The notes: generated by a model not told the origin, from the sequence alone. A DNA stretch of 64,000 nt from Puccinellia tenuiflora (GCA_012064385.1 QRDG01000817.1:1-64000), one strand, 5' to 3'. Numbered from the stretch's first letter, positions 12,530 to 25,214 are shown. Translations and numbers: made by a program.

Positions 12530-13150
12530 ATCATGGTCGATTACGGTAGTCGGTTCGTTGCTGAAAAACTGCGTCTCGATGGGTCAATTTTGTTAAGTGG
12601 TACCTGCATTTGAGAGAAGTCCTAAACACCCATGCTCAGCTCTACGTGCTAGAAGAACCAATAGGAGATAAACCCAAATATTTCTGCAAGCGATGAAGAG
12701 TACATGGAGTGGTTTTGAACCACCTACTTGAACGTCAAGTGGATGATGTGCAACTTCATGAATTCTGACCTAAGTAGACAATTCAAAACTTGACTGCAAT
12801 GGAGATTGTTGATGAGCTGAAAAATGGTTTTTCAGCACAAGTTAGAATTGTAAGGTTCGAATGTCTGAACGGTTTTTCTTTCACTCAAGATGGAAGAGAA
12901 TACTTGCTTGGAACAACACCTGAGGATAATGCATGAGATACATCATCGTCTAGTGCTTGTTTGGAACCACGAGATGAATGACGATTTCGCGATAGATGGG
13001 GTGATACGCTAGCTTCTCCCCAGCTTCAAGAATTATGCCGGAGACTATGTCATGGGAAGGGATTTTATCACTTTTTGTGAGTTTGTGTCTCGGCTGCATC
13101 ATGTCAAAGTGGAACCCATAGCAAGAGAAGTTGACAATGCAGAAAGTATA
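12530..13150 (+). pseudogene. Degenerate Copia gag remnant
   Basis: Translated in shifting frames, this stretch gives fragments resembling the gag polypeptide of Copia elements (UBN2 type), such as LHLREVLNTHAQLYVLEEP and, further on, TAMEIVDELKNGFSAQVRI. Several stops and frameshifts break it. It shows that the non-autonomous family descends from a coding BARE/Angela-like element. It lies where gag should be, after the leader. No product is expected. Confidence 0.5.
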
Positions 13151-16007
13151 TAGTGATATACAAGTTATAAGTGTTTAAAGTCCAAATTGCAATTGTTGCG
13201 ATTTCAATAAGTATTTGATACTCATTCTGTTTTATGAAAACAGAACCTGCTGCTTGAGATTTGCATAATGGATATGGGAAGATGTTGCAGAATGGTGGCA
13301 ATCAAGGAGTTGATGCTGGCAACGATCTGTCTTTACATTTATCATTTTGGATTAGAGGATTTGAATAAGTTTTGTAATCGAACTAGGTGTGATTTTGATT
13401 AGTGTGTCTTGCTTATGTGAGACGGTTATTCATGTTAAAGACAATGGTTGTTCTATTTTCATGAATAATTCTTTTTGGAAATCACAAGTTTCGATTATAA
13501 GTGTATTATTCTTATTATAATCTATATGATAAATTAGTTAAACATTTATAAAAATATGTGACATACTAAAGATATCCAAAACTTAATAATGACAATTGTT
13601 TTAGTTGTGCTAAATATTGAATAAACATTTTGATGTTTTATCAATGCGCCTTATTGAAGGAGTATGACTAAAATGCCACCCTTTGGAAGAGTGACAGGAG
13701 TTGCTGGAAATAAACACAAGTGTTGGTTGTATTTTCAGCGAATGTTAAATGTCATTATTTTGTGCGCTCCATCATAAATGATTAAATAGGTATATTAATT
13801 CGAGTTATGATATTTGATTAGATCAAATAAAAATTCTGGAGTTTAGGATATAAAGTTAACAAGAAAATTGAGTCTTTTTGATTTGATCAAAAGAGACAAA
13901 ATATTTGAGTTATATGTTAGTATGTGGACTTGTGAGAAGTGTTATCACAAATTACAATATTTAGAATATTTCAAAGGCGTTTGATATGTCCTAAAGATAT
14001 TGTAATCACACACTATTTGATATTGTGTGGTGTTAAAGAAGGGTTTTACTTTGGGGTTTAATAATAGCATTTAGATTTATTTGATAAACACTCTGTTTAG
14101 AAATAAGGATCTATTTAATGATTCGCATAAACGTTTTTTTATATGAGTTATGAGAAAAGGTGGTTTCATTAATTATGAGATAATTAGAGACTATTGCGAA
14201 TAATGTTGTAGTATATTCATAAGTATGACTATGAATGTGATTCCACAATATGAGACTAAAAGGGGCAAACCAATTTGTTGGTTGTGCTAAGTATTTTAGT
14301 GGTTTATCGTGAAAAGGTTTCATTGATAAAAGAATTGATGGAATAAAATGGAAAGCTAAAACCTTGCTTGTTTATGTATCGAGTGGCACATATGTAAAGT
14401 GCTATGTTGGTTAAAACTTGATACATGAAGGAATTAATGATGGTGATCATTGAATTTTGGTTTAGCTTGTCTAAAGAGAAGTGGGATTCAAGAATATAAG
14501 TTTTGTCTTGTCACAAAATAATATTCATGATTTACTTGTCATGTTTGAGAAATAGGACATACCTACGAAACTACAAAGAAGAGATAGAAGCCTTAAATAC
14601 GAAAGTGACTAATTAAGAGTCATTCTATATTAAGTTTGAATCACGAAGTAATTGTTACCTGATTTTGTGAAAACGTTGTTTCACATATTTATTACTCAAA
14701 AGGGTTTTGTAGAGAATAAATAAAACTTAAAGCTAGCAAAGTACTAGCGTTTCGTATAAAGAGTTCTCGATATTAATAGTTAATTAAGAATTTTGGAGAT
14801 GTCCAAAATATCGAGAAAATACACGAGTGTGATCTAATTAAAATATGTGGTGACATATATTAAGTTAGAGCAGAAACTATTTTCCATGATCAAAATATGT
14901 GGTGACATATGTTTGAGTGGGAGCTAGTTAAATCATGGTCAAATATAGAGATAACATATTTCTGAGTGGGAGCCAAAGTGGTTTCACAATTTAATATGTG
15001 TATGGTGTATATTTGAGTGGGAGTTTACAACATCTTGTTTGAGTGAAATGGAGATTTCATAAATGTTGTAAATAAGTCAGGAACCAACGTATAACTTGTG
15101 AAGTTAGTCTGAACGTCAAATATCCATGGAGATGGATGTATCTATGGAGGATAGATATGTTTGATAAAACATTATGTCAGGATGTTTAACCTAAGTAAGA
15201 TTTTGAAGGAGTTCAAAAATAAAACAAGAGAAGAAAGGTTCGTCTGCTTGTGAGAAATAGGTGAAACATTGAGTTAATAACTCAGTACAAAATTGATGGT
15301 TGGAGGATATGTTGGTATTCGCTATGAATGGTTCATAGGTCTAAACATATAAGAACCATGTGTTTGTATTTGACGATATGTGACCCAAGTTCTTGGTTAG
15401 AAGAACATGTTAAATGAGGAGTCATTTTACATGAGGATGAGATAAATTGAATCTAGAGAGTGGTAGACTTGGTTGAAGTCATAAAACCAAACTAGATTGG
15501 GGATCTCATAATAGCAGAAGCGCAGCGAAAGCATGATCAGGAAACATCGAAGTGACATGGGTGCACTGTCGGTTTGTTGAGTCTACAACATATAGGAGTA
15601 TATGATTAATTCAAGGATTAAGTAGATATAACATTTTGGTTTGAGAAAAGGTGTTTTCAAGAATGAGTGAGTTCCGGATGCACATGCTATGTGAAAGTCC
15701 TTTTGACTAATCATACGTCATGTAGGCATAAAGGGATACAAATATCTCACTCTATAACCAAACATGTTATATTCATCATATGATGATGAGTTCTATCATG
15801 GGATGATAAGAAGTTTATCATGAGATGATAAAGTAATGTCAAATTAGGTGATATTAACGTTTTGCAAAGAACATAAAGAACTGTATAGTACAGAACACGG
15901 ACATAACCTCTTCCACGAGCAAACATGATCAGCACTGAGACTCCATGAGTGTTAGACACCATGAGTGTTGGATCGAGAAAATGTAAACTAGATTATTGAC
16001 TCTAGTG
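13151..16007 (+). other. Internal region of copy B without genes
   Basis: This is AT-rich sequence with no frame above about 70 codons and no recognisable pol domain. The last 2 kb match the internal part of copy A (1-2012), so this pol-less structure belongs to the family and is not a private deletion. Confidence 0.75.
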
Positions 16008-16019
16008 CAAGTGGGAGAC
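16008..16019 (+). other. Polypurine tract of copy B
   Basis: CAAGTGGGAGAC abuts the 3' LTR, at the position expected for the plus-strand primer of reverse transcription. The same sequence precedes the LTR of copy A at 2001-2012. Confidence 0.85.
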
Positions 16020-17883
16020 TGTTGGGAATATGCCCTAGAGGCAATAATAAAATGGTTTATTAGCATATTCATGTTTATGATAATAGTTTATTCTCCATAC
16101 TATAATTGTATTAAATGGAAACATAATACATGTGTGGAATATAAACAACCAGATGTCCCTAGCAAGCCTCTACCGGACTAGTTCGTTAGTCAAGAGATGG
16201 TTAGAGTTTCCTAACCATGGACTTGTTATAGTCACTTGATGACGGAGTCATATCATTAGGAGTAATGATGTGATGGACAAGACCCAAATAATAAAGAGTT
16301 GCAATTGATCGTGTCACACAGTTTCATTGCCAACGCTTTTAGTATGCCAAGTATAGTTTCCTTAGACCATGAGATTATGTCACTCCCGTTTACCGGAGGA
16401 ATACTTTGTGGACATCAAACGTCACTTCGTAACTCGGTGATTATAAAGGTGGCTTTCAGGTATCTCCGATGGTATTTGTTGGGTGACATGAATCAAGATT
16501 GGGATTTGTCCCTCCATGTGACGGAGTAGATATCTCTGGGCCCTCTCGGTAATATAGCATCAAAAGGTTGCAACCATGTGATTAAGTGTTAATCACGGAG
16601 ATCCTATATTATGGACGAGTAAAGAGAATTTGCCAGGTAACGAGATAGAACTAGATATGGAGATATCGATGATCAAATCTCGGGCAAATTGAATATCGGT
16701 GAGACAAAGGGAATCGTATATGAGATTAAGAATCTCCGGCATCGTGGTTCAATCGATAAGGAACTTCGTTGAATATGTAGGAGTCAATATGGGCATCCCG
16801 GTCCCGCTATTGATTATTGATATGATCATGTCTACATGTTCTCGAACCCGTAGGGTCACACACTTAACGCTCCGATGTAGCTACGGTTAGCGATGAGATA
16901 ATTGATGAAATGAACGAATGGTGATTCGGAGTCTCGTATAAGATCCCGGACATCACGAGGAGTTCCGGAGTGGTCCGGAGAATAAGATTCATATAAGGAA
17001 AGTGGTTTCCGGAGGTATCGGAAAAGTTCCGGAATATTTCGGTAGGGTACCGGAAGGTTCTAGAAAGTTCTAGAGGAGTCTAGAAGTGGGACCCACATAA
17101 GATATGGGGCCCACATGGACCAAAGGGGTGCTGCTGGCCACTTGGGCCAGCCGCACCACACAAGGGCCCATATGGGCCAAACCGGCCAAAGAGGCCCAAA
17201 GGGGGGCGCCCCAACTTGGGGGCCAAGGTAGGGGGGGGGGCGGCCAGCCCTTGACCTAACCCTAGCCACCCCATATAAAAGGAGGGGCAGGGGAGGGGTG
17301 CGCACCAGCCAAAGGCTGCCCTAGCCGCACCCTCCCTTGGCGCCCTAGCCGCCGCCCCTTCACCTCCATAGCCGGCGCCACCTCTCTCCCCGGAGGGCTG
17401 CCGCCACCACCACCTCCATGGCCTAGCCGCACCACCCCTAGTGTAGGGCTGCTGCTGCACCTCCTCCTCTCCCTCTCCTCTTGCTTGGCTTGGCGAAGCC
17501 ATGCTCGTGGAGATCTACACCGTCAAACGCCACCACAACCGTCGTGGTGCCGAGATCCATCTAGCCACGTCCTCCTCGCTTGCGGAATCAAGGAGAGGAC
17601 GTCTACATCGAGCCGTACGTGTGGATACCGCGGAGGTGCTACCCCTTGTGGCACTTCATCGGATTGAATCTTCGAGGAATTACATCTCCTCGCGACTAGA
17701 TGAGTCTAGTTGCGGGGATCGACAGACCAACCCCTGCATCGACAAAACGCTTTGAACGTTCTTCGAGGGTAAGAGATTGGATCTCATCTTCGCTACCTCC
17801 ATCTAATAGATCTAGATCCTTGGGTTTTATTCCGCTTGCTGCGTAGGAAATTTTTTTTTGTTTTCTATGCTGCGACCCCTTCA
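16020..17883 (+). repeat. 3' LTR of copy B (1864 bp)
   Basis: It begins TGTTGGGAATATG and ends CCCCTTCA. It is near-identical to the 5' LTR, differing mainly by point changes and homopolymer lengths. The TATA box is near 17274-17281. TSD CAATA follows. Confidence 0.93.
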
Positions 17884-17888
17884 CAATA

Positions 17889-18265
17889 CACGAGGGTACT
17901 TCCATTTCTAAAGAGCACAAGCATATAAGACAGCACCAATGAATCTATTGTGTTGGGGACACCATAGTTTGCTCGTATAGGAATACCGTCTAACCAGATC
18001 GAGTCAACTACCCTCTGTAAGTGCACAGCACTGCTTGCCTCCATCAATTAACATGGTAATACATGACTAGTGCAGCTAAAGGATGATGAACAAGCAGGGG
18101 AACGAAGGGACATCAATTCACAGCGATACAGGATCCGTGCAGTTAAAGGATGACGAGCAGGAAGGGAACAAGGGGCTCACGGGTGGGCTGCTGTAGGCCT
18201 CGGAGGAGAATCCAGCAAGCACGACGGCGAGGTTGAGGTCGAACTGCAGATGCGGCTGTTCCTCA
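17889..18265 (-). pseudogene. Disrupted host gene, middle part (unidentified)
   Basis: On the minus strand, 18265 down to about 18150 reads protein-like (for example QPHLQFDLNLAVVLAGFSSE) and is followed by GTGAGC, a plausible splice donor. About 18060 down to 17889 also reads protein-like (for example IPIRANYGVPNTIDSLVLS) after an ACAG acceptor-like site. The CACTA TSD shows this segment was joined to 25869 onward. With one TCA copy removed, the frame runs across the junction. I could not identify the product. It is cut by the CACTA element on one side and by copy B on the other, so it cannot be expressed normally. Confidence 0.45.
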
Positions 18266-18299
18266 CACTACTAGGAAACTAGCTATAGGTGGATAGCTA

Positions 18300-18715
18300 T
18301 TCTGTGGCGCACCAAAGTTGCCCTGCGCCACAGAATATATTCTATTCTGTGGCGCACCGCTGGAGGTGCGCCACAGAAATACAACCCTTTCTGTGGCGCA
18401 TACACAAGAGGTACGCCACTGAAATGTGTTATTCTGTGGCGCACGAGAGTACATGCGCCACAGAAAACGAGTGGGCCCCACAACCCACGGCTGTATTGCA
18501 TCCTACCACACCTTTTCTGTGGCGCATGGCGATGGATGCGCCACAAACAAATTTGTTTCTGTGGCGCAGCTGCACCTATGCGCCACAGAAATAGGGGTGG
18601 GCCCCGGCACAAAAAATTGAGGGAGGCATTTCTGTGGCGCATCCAGCGGCGTGCGCCACAGAAAGTAGGATTTCTGTGGCGCATCCTGTTCCATGCGCCA
18701 CAGAACTGCTGTGCA
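18300..18715. repeat. Left subterminal hairpin repeats of CACTA-1
   Basis: About seven hairpin-like pairs of TTCTGTGGCGCA and TGCGCCACAGAA, each with a spacer of roughly 8-15 bases, are separated by short unrelated stretches. In CACTA elements such repeats are binding sites for the element's DNA-binding protein. A further two pairs lie at 19886-19965, displaced by the satellite array. Confidence 0.88.
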
Positions 18716-18750
18716 GAAATTCAAAAGTGTGGCAGCATATGAATTTTAGT

Positions 18751-19877
18751 ATTATACATACTAAAGATGTCTATTCTTTCTTTAAAAATATTAACAAATA
18801 TGTGTGTGTTCTTTCTTTAAATTTAACCAAAACTTTTTTTTTTTTGAAAAGAAAAATATATCATTAAAAAGAATAACAAATATGTGTGTGTTCTTTCTTT
18901 AAATTTAACCAAATTTTTTTTAGTATTATACCTACTAAAGGTGTCTATTCTTTCTTTAAAAATATTAACAAATATGTGTGTGTTCTTTCTTTAATTTAAC
19001 GAAAACTTTTTTTTGAAAAGAAAAAAATATCATTAAAAAGAATAACAAATATGTGTGTGTTCTTTCTTTAAATTTAACCAATTTTTTTTTGTATTATACC
19101 TACTAAAGGTGTCTATTCTTTCTTTAAAAATATTAACAAATATGTGTGTGTTCTTTCTTTAAATTTAACCAAAACTTTTTTTTGAAAAGAAAAAAATATC
19201 ATTAAAAAGAATAACAAATATGTGTGTGTTCTTTCTTTAAATTTAACCAATTTTTTTTTATATTATACCTACTAAAGGTGTCTATTCTTTCTTTAAAAAT
19301 ATTAACAAATATGTGTGTGTTCTTTCTTTAAATTTAACCAAAACTTTTTTTTTGAAAACAAAAAAATATCATTAAAAAGAATAACAAATATGTGTGTGTT
19401 CTTTCTTTAAATTTAACCAATTTTTTTTATATATTATACCTACTAAAGGTGTCTATTCTTTCTTTAAAAATATTAACAAATATGTGTGTGTTCTTTCTTT
19501 AAATTTAACCAAAACTTTTTTTTTGAAAAGAAAAAAATATCATTAAAAAGAATAACAAATATGTGTGTGTTCTTTCTTTAAATTTAACCAATTTTTTTTA
19601 TATTATACCTACTAAAGGTGTCTATTCTTTCTTTAAAAATATTAACAAATATGTGTGTTCTTTCTTTAAATTTAACCAAAACTTTATTTTTTGAAAAGAA
19701 AAAAATATCATTAAAAAGAATAACAAATATGTGTGTGTTCTTTCTTTAAATTTAACCATTTTTTTTTGTATTATACCTACTAAAGGTGTCTATTCTTTCT
19801 TTAAAAATATTAACAAATATGTGTGTGTTCTTTCTTTAAATTTAACCAAAACTTTTTTTTGAAAAGAAAAAAAATAT
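18751..19877. repeat. 169-bp tandem array inside CACTA-1
   Basis: The marker ATTATAC(C/A)TACTAAAG starts at 18751, 18925, 19093, 19262, 19433, 19602 and 19770, spacing about 168-174 bp. There are seven units, the last partial. Each unit contains two related half-units that share AACAAATATGTGTGTG and TTCTTTCTTTAAATTTAACC. It is very AT-rich. It separates two blocks of subterminal repeats, so it expanded or was inserted inside the subterminal region. Confidence 0.93.
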
Positions 19878-19969
19878 CGCGCATTTCTGTGGCGCACCCC
19901 TCCAACAGTGCGCCACAGAATCCTTCCTTTCTGTGGCGCACCCATCCCGCGGTGCGCCACAGAATTCTA

Positions 19970-20440
19970 TCGTGCCCACTTACATGTGGGTCCGCCAACG
20001 CGCCTCCCTCACATCGCGAAAACGCCTAAGTCCCAAATTTTCGCGCGCTCGAGACGACCACCACCGCGTCCTCGCCGCCGGCAGCTCCCGCCCGCGCGCT
20101 CGACGACCACCGCACGTCCTCGCCGCCACTCCACCGCGCTCGACCTGCCCCGCCACTGACGGCCAGGAGCACCTCCACCGCCACGCCCGCACCGCCCCTG
20201 CCCGAACCGCACACTCGGCCCCCGCTTGGCGCCGCCGACGAAGACCTCCCACCCTCGCACCTCCCTTCCCTCCACACCGGCGACGACCTCTACACCGCGC
20301 TCGACAACCTCCCCTCCCTCCCCTCCCCGAGGTGCTTCCTTTCCCCCTCCTCCCTCCCCTACCGAACTGCTGCACCCAAGGTGTTTGTAGAAATTCCCCT
20401 ACCGAACTGCTGCAGCACCCAAGTTGTTTTGATGTTTGAT
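19970..20440 (+). other. GC-rich leader region of the CACTA-1 gene
   Basis: This is a CG-rich block after the second group of subterminal repeats. It has long open frames on both strands that come from composition only. It is followed by intron-like DNA (20440-20908) and an acceptor-like TTATTGCAG, after which a short GC-rich segment repeats part of the leader. This fits a 5' untranslated region with an intron. I see no convincing protein. Confidence 0.45.
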
Positions 20441-20499
20441 TTCTGTTGTTGATTGCTAGTAGCGTTGCTGATAATTGCTTTTAGTGCTGGTTGCTGTTA

Positions 20500-20900
20500 G
20501 TTGAGATGAAAAAATTGAGATGAAAAAATGTTAGTGCATGCAGTAGATGTTTAGGTTAGTGCTAGGTGCTTGATATATGTTGTTATATGGAAAAATGCAG
20601 TAGATGTTTAGGTTAGTGCATAGTTGCTAGTGCTAGGTTAGTGCATAGTTGCTTGCTGTTAGTGCTAGGTTAGTGCTATTGCTAGGTTAGTGCTAGTGCT
20701 ATTGGTACTTTTTTTGTTGCTTGCTACTGCCACTATGTTGCTTGCTTGCTCTAGTTGCTTGCTGCATAGTTGCTAATGCTCTAGTTGCTTGATGCATAGT
20801 TGCTAATGCTTTTCTTGTAAAAAAATTGCTACTGCCACTATGTTAATTGCTATGGTGTACTACTGCCACTATGTTAATTGCTAAATCATGGTTTTGTTAA
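20500..20900 (+). repeat. Degenerate short tandem repeats (GTTGCTTGC / TTAGTGCTAGG)
   Basis: Loose repetition of motifs such as TTAGTGCTAGG, TAGTTGCTTG and TACTGCCACTATGTT occurs within the presumed leader intron of the CACTA-1 gene. No gene is visible. Confidence 0.6.
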
Positions 20901-21396
20901 TTTATTGCAGCGCCACGAGGAGCACCTCCACCACGCCGATCTCGGACCCGAGCCTCCCTTCCCTACCCGAGGTAGTTCCTCTCTCCCTCGATGTGGATGT
21001 GGATGTGGTGATGTATATGTGCATGAGGATATGTGTCCACGACCATCGTGTCGTGGTTGTTGTGCTCCGACCATCGTGTCGTGGAGATTGTTGTGGTTGT
21101 TTGTGCTCCGACCATCGTGTCGTGGAGATGCCGGCCGGAGATGTGGCTTTTTTGTGAATGCTTGCAGGTACCCCGAGAGGCCCTTGAGATTGCCGGAACG
21201 TTGATTAACTTCCGTTCCGGCAAATTCGGGTACTCCACATGTCCCTTTTTTAGCAAAGGTCATGCCGAAATTTTTCGTGAATTTTGGCACGACTCTGCTA
21301 AAAAAGGGACATATGGGGTATTGCGACTAATTAATTGATTTTTTTTCTTATATTTCTGTTGTACTAACTTTTTGTCTTTTTTAATTAAGTGCAAAC

Positions 21397-24300
21397 ATGT
21401 CGGACTCCGCGGGCCCTTCTAAGAAGATGAGCGTCGAATAAATAGCTAGAGACTCCAACAAGTCGTTCTGGGAAGCGTCCCAAGAGTTGGAGGAGGCCGC
21501 CGCCGCCGGAGCTGCTAGTGGCGACCGTGCCGACGATGAGCAAGACGCCCCGGAGGGCGACGACGCCGAAACCACCGATGGAGCTGCTAGTGGCGGCCAT
21601 GAGGATGACACCACCGATGGCGGCGACCACACGGATGGTGGTGTCGACCCGACCGCTCCGAAGCAGAATAAGGAAAGGAGGGATAGGACACCTCAAGTGC
21701 TCGCCAACGTCACAGACCATTTCACCGAGGTCACGCCAAGTGGCCTACCAGTGGCGCCTGAGGCCACTGCCAAAGGGTACAGCATGCAACTAGGGTGCAT
21801 CCTCCGGGAAAGCGTGTCCATCAACACGAAGGACATCAGAAGCACGGCCAATAAGGCTTTGCGCGACGTCCTCCTCCAGAAGCTTCACCAACGGTACACG
21901 TTCCCGGAGCCGTTCAACAAAAAGGTGGACAGTTTAGCCATCTCAAAGATGAGCACCGCCTTGAGCAGCTGGAAACACCGGGTGAAGCGGAAGATTGAGA
22001 AGGGTCTCAGCTGGGAGGAGATAAAAGCCAAAGAGCCGATGCTCGACCAAGAAGAGTTCGAGGAATTCAAGTTGTTCTTAAGAACTGAGGAGGCTAAAAA
22101 ATGGACCAAGTGGGGGAAGGACATGCGGGAGCAAAACATAGGTAACCACCGTTGTGGAAGCGGCGGTTACCGAGGAAAGAAGCCCATTTGGGACAAGGAG
22201 GATGCCGAGTATGCACGTCTCGGAAAAGAGAACCCGTGGGAAAAAATCACGGACGAGCAGACGAGGTTGTTTGTCCGGTCCCGCTACTATCTGGACATGA
22301 CCACGGGGGAATTTGTTACCGACGATACCGCCGTGAAGGATTTTGAGAAGTATCTGGTAAGGAATTTAATTACCGTGGATATCTCAAAGTCCATTGTGTT
22401 GATCTAGTTAGATAACGAAGCCAAATAAATTAATGCCTAATTTGTTTGCAGGAGGCAGAGTTGAAGGCTGACGCTGAGGCCGGCGGCCCGTCGTCCCAGG
22501 GGTCGACGGAGCCGTGGGACACGACTTTCAACAGGGCGACGAACGCCTACAAGGGTAGGCCCCTATCGATGCCGCCGACGTCAGCTGGCTGTGTGTCCGG
22601 CTTCGGTACGAGCATGAAGTTCATCAACTACTACCACTCGGACGCCGAGACGAAAAAGGAGAGGAGGAGGCCAAGTAAGGATAAAGCCGAGGTTGTGGAG
22701 CTAAGAAAGAAGGTGGAGACACTGGAGAATCAAAAAGTGGACTCCACCACGGTTGAACGGTTAGTGGACGAGAAGCTGAAAAGTTTCTTACCCCCTGGGT
22801 TGGTGGAGGGGTTAGCTGCTTGGAATGCGGCTGGTCGACAGGGGCCGATATACGTGCCCAGCGTCAGCGGCAGCAACTCCAGCATGAACCAAAACGTGTC
22901 GCCGGACCTGACGACCCCACAGCCCAACGCAACGACGCCCCCTACCGTGAAAGATATCGAGCTGCAGCCGGCGGAGGCTGTTCTTCATAATGCAACCGAG
23001 CGGCCGGAGAATGATAGGCCGGCCGTCGGCACCGACGCCCTTGTCTCGACAGTTGCCGAGCTCGACGCCATCACCCAGGTAACTAATTAGTTAGTCCGCA
23101 GAATCTTCTATAACTATGCCTATGATGACTGCCATCTCATGATGTCCAACATGTTTTGACTCAGGACATGCCTTGCATACTACTGCATAGGTTGGTGCCC
23201 GGCGGCGAGTTGAAGGACTGTGCTCAGGGCACTGTCGTACAACCAATGAGCCGCGATATGCACCACAGTAAAATGGACGAGGACGTGATGAGGGTCAGGT
23301 TGGTTACGATAGTGCCTGAGTTTCGCGACGTCGAGCCCCCCATTCAACCTCCGGGAGCCGAGGAGGATCACGTGGTCCTTAAAGATTGCATCAAGTGGCC
23401 GATGACATGGCCGAAGACCCAGATTCGTCTTGGGACTGATCTTCTAGGGTTAAGGCGCAGCACCGGCGCCACCTCGAGGCCCCCGATCGTTCGGCCCTCC
23501 TCGAAGCCTGCAGCCATCACCGCCACCCAGAAGGAACCGACGGTCGTCGCCACCAGCAGTCGCCACCAAAAACTGTTGGGAGCGCCTGTACCGCAACCAT
23601 CCAAAGGCGCTGCCAATGCACCTCAACTTGGTGCCAACGACGACGATGGTGATGATGTCGACGTCGAGGGCTACCTCAACACTGGTGCCAGCGTGGACAT
23701 GTACATGCCTCCTATGGATGAAGAACCCTTCCGCGCTCAAGGCGATCAAGCTGCTCGTCCCAGTACATGCACGCAGCGCCTGGACTTCCAGGGTTTATCT
23801 CAAGACACGCCTCCGGAGGCCGGCGATCAACCTCCACGCAAATTACCGTCTACCATTTTCAGCCCTGGTACACTACGTAAGACGGTTTTCCCAGAGTCCG
23901 CACCCCAACCACCCTCACCATCCCCGGAGATGAAGAAGAAGAACAAGAACAAGAAGAGAAAGAGGGGGCCAGGCGCCTCTGCGAGCCAGCCAGCTCCTAA
24001 GACTATCCGGGGTCATGAAGACACGGTATCACCCCGTGCGGTTGTTGGCTTGACCCGGGTTCATGAAGCTGGTAAAGCGATACTGCCTCCGGAGCTACTC
24101 TGCCTCGCACGTGGATCCATGCACGCTTTGCATGAATCTGTCTTGGTGCTAGAGCGCCTCCTTATTCAAGACAAGGACCCAAATTACCCGGTGTTCACGG
24201 TCAGGGTGCCAATGGACTTGGACTTCATCTATGATGCCCCCGCGAATCCGTTCTTCATCGCGTACGAGGACGTCTTCAATCTCTTTCACTCTAGACGGCT

Positions 24301-25214
24301 GGACTATAACTTGGTCCGCCTATATGCGCTTGATATGTCGATGAAGATCAAGAGAGATAATACCCAGTCCGTCGCGGTAGCGGATCCCTACTATATGCAT
24401 GACTGCCAGCTGGTGGAAGGATCGGCGACACGGACCAAGGCGATAGAGTACCTCCGGAGTTTCATGCTGACCAACAAGAGGAAGAACAACATTCTTCTGC
24501 CTTTCTTTCCCGAGTAAGTACACATCCGCTCGCCGCCGTCGTAACTTATGCTTTCTTGTAGATTTGTTCCATTGCTGATCCTTTCCAACATTTCGTTTCA
24601 ATTGTGTTGAGCAGGAACAAGTACTGCACACTCGTCGTCCTGAACCCGAGGTGGTCCAGTGCCACTTATCTCGACTCGGGGAGTTTGGATATGAAGAAAG
24701 ACTACACCAAGTTAAAGGGTGTTCTCGATGAGGCTCTCGAGGGCTACGCCAAAAAGGGAGGCCCCTTCGAAAAGAAGCAACAAGTTTTGAGCAATGACGG
24801 CACACACCGGTTCAAGCATGTGACCGAGTTCTGCTGCATCAAGCAGAAGTCTGGCAGCATGAAGGAGGCCTTCTACGCCCTCCATCACCTTAAAGGGTTT
24901 GTCCGGGATGCTGAGAAATTGAAGTTGCCATCTAGCCTCCAAGAATGGACCAAATGTGCGGGGGATATCACCGATGCCGATCTTAGAGAAGACTTCCATC
25001 GCATCCAGGTGCAGTTATCACGAATGATCGTCGAAGATGTCAACAATCATCGGGGGTCCTTACACAACGCCAGAGGTAGCAATAAGTGCTTCTTTATTTT
25101 CTTTATTATATACTTGTCCACTTAGATTTGTATTATTAATCAATCTATTTATATCCCAATCCATCTCCAGGGTTGCCTAAGAGGGAGATCGAAGAAATCC
25201 TAGAGGCTCAGTAG
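21397..25214 (+). pseudogene. CACTA-1 transposon gene (plant transposase-24-like and Ulp1-like modules), five exons, one early stop
   Basis: Proposed exons are 21397-22356, 22452-23078, 23165-24513, 24615-25075 and 25171-25214. Every junction has GT...AG and the phases agree, giving about 1146 codons. The only lesion seen is TAA at 21439-21441, codon 15. Exon 1 carries the block SWEEIKAKEPMLDQEEFEEF...FVRSRYYLD, like the Ptta/En-Spm transposase family domain (PF03004). Exon 2 has a short coiled coil (VVELRKKVETLENQK). Exons 3-4 resemble the Ulp1-like domain of plant transposon proteins (TLVVLNPRW...YLDSG, then FCCIKQKSGSMKEAFYALHH). The His expected before the TLVVLNPRW strand reads Tyr, and no Cys is visible at the KQ-x-G site, so protease activity is unlikely. 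Exon 3 has a Lys-rich nuclear-signal-like run (KKKNKNKKRKRG). It probably binds transposon DNA. Confidence 0.75.

Larger units (their letters stand above)
9417..17883 (+). mobile_element. Complete non-autonomous Copia-type LTR element, copy B (8467 bp)
   Basis: It has two near-identical LTRs (9417-11284, 16020-17883), a primer-binding site (11286-11297), a polypurine tract (16008-16019) and a perfect TSD. The untranslated leader after the primer site (about 11300-12420) resembles that of BARE/Angela elements, including the GATGATCGG-type repeats and the stretch around ACGAGCCTAGCATGTACAGA. The 4.7-kb internal part has only a degenerate gag and no recognisable protease, integrase, RT or RNase H. 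It must have been mobilised by proteins from related autonomous elements. It belongs to the same family as copy A. Confidence 0.93.

Noticed and set aside
18300..18715. CRISPR-like regular repeats
   Set aside because: Repeats are inverted pairs with short, variable spacers in a CACTA terminus of a plant genome; no direct repeat-spacer pattern and no cas genes.
18263..18742. Overlapping frames on both strands with repeated CGA(R)R/WRI/APQ patterns
   Set aside because: They are translations of the CACTA subterminal hairpins, not proteins; the same artefact occurs at 57910-58296.
19980..20439. Arg/Pro/Ala-rich frames over 100 codons on both strands
   Set aside because: Composition effect of the GC-rich transposon leader; no conserved domain.
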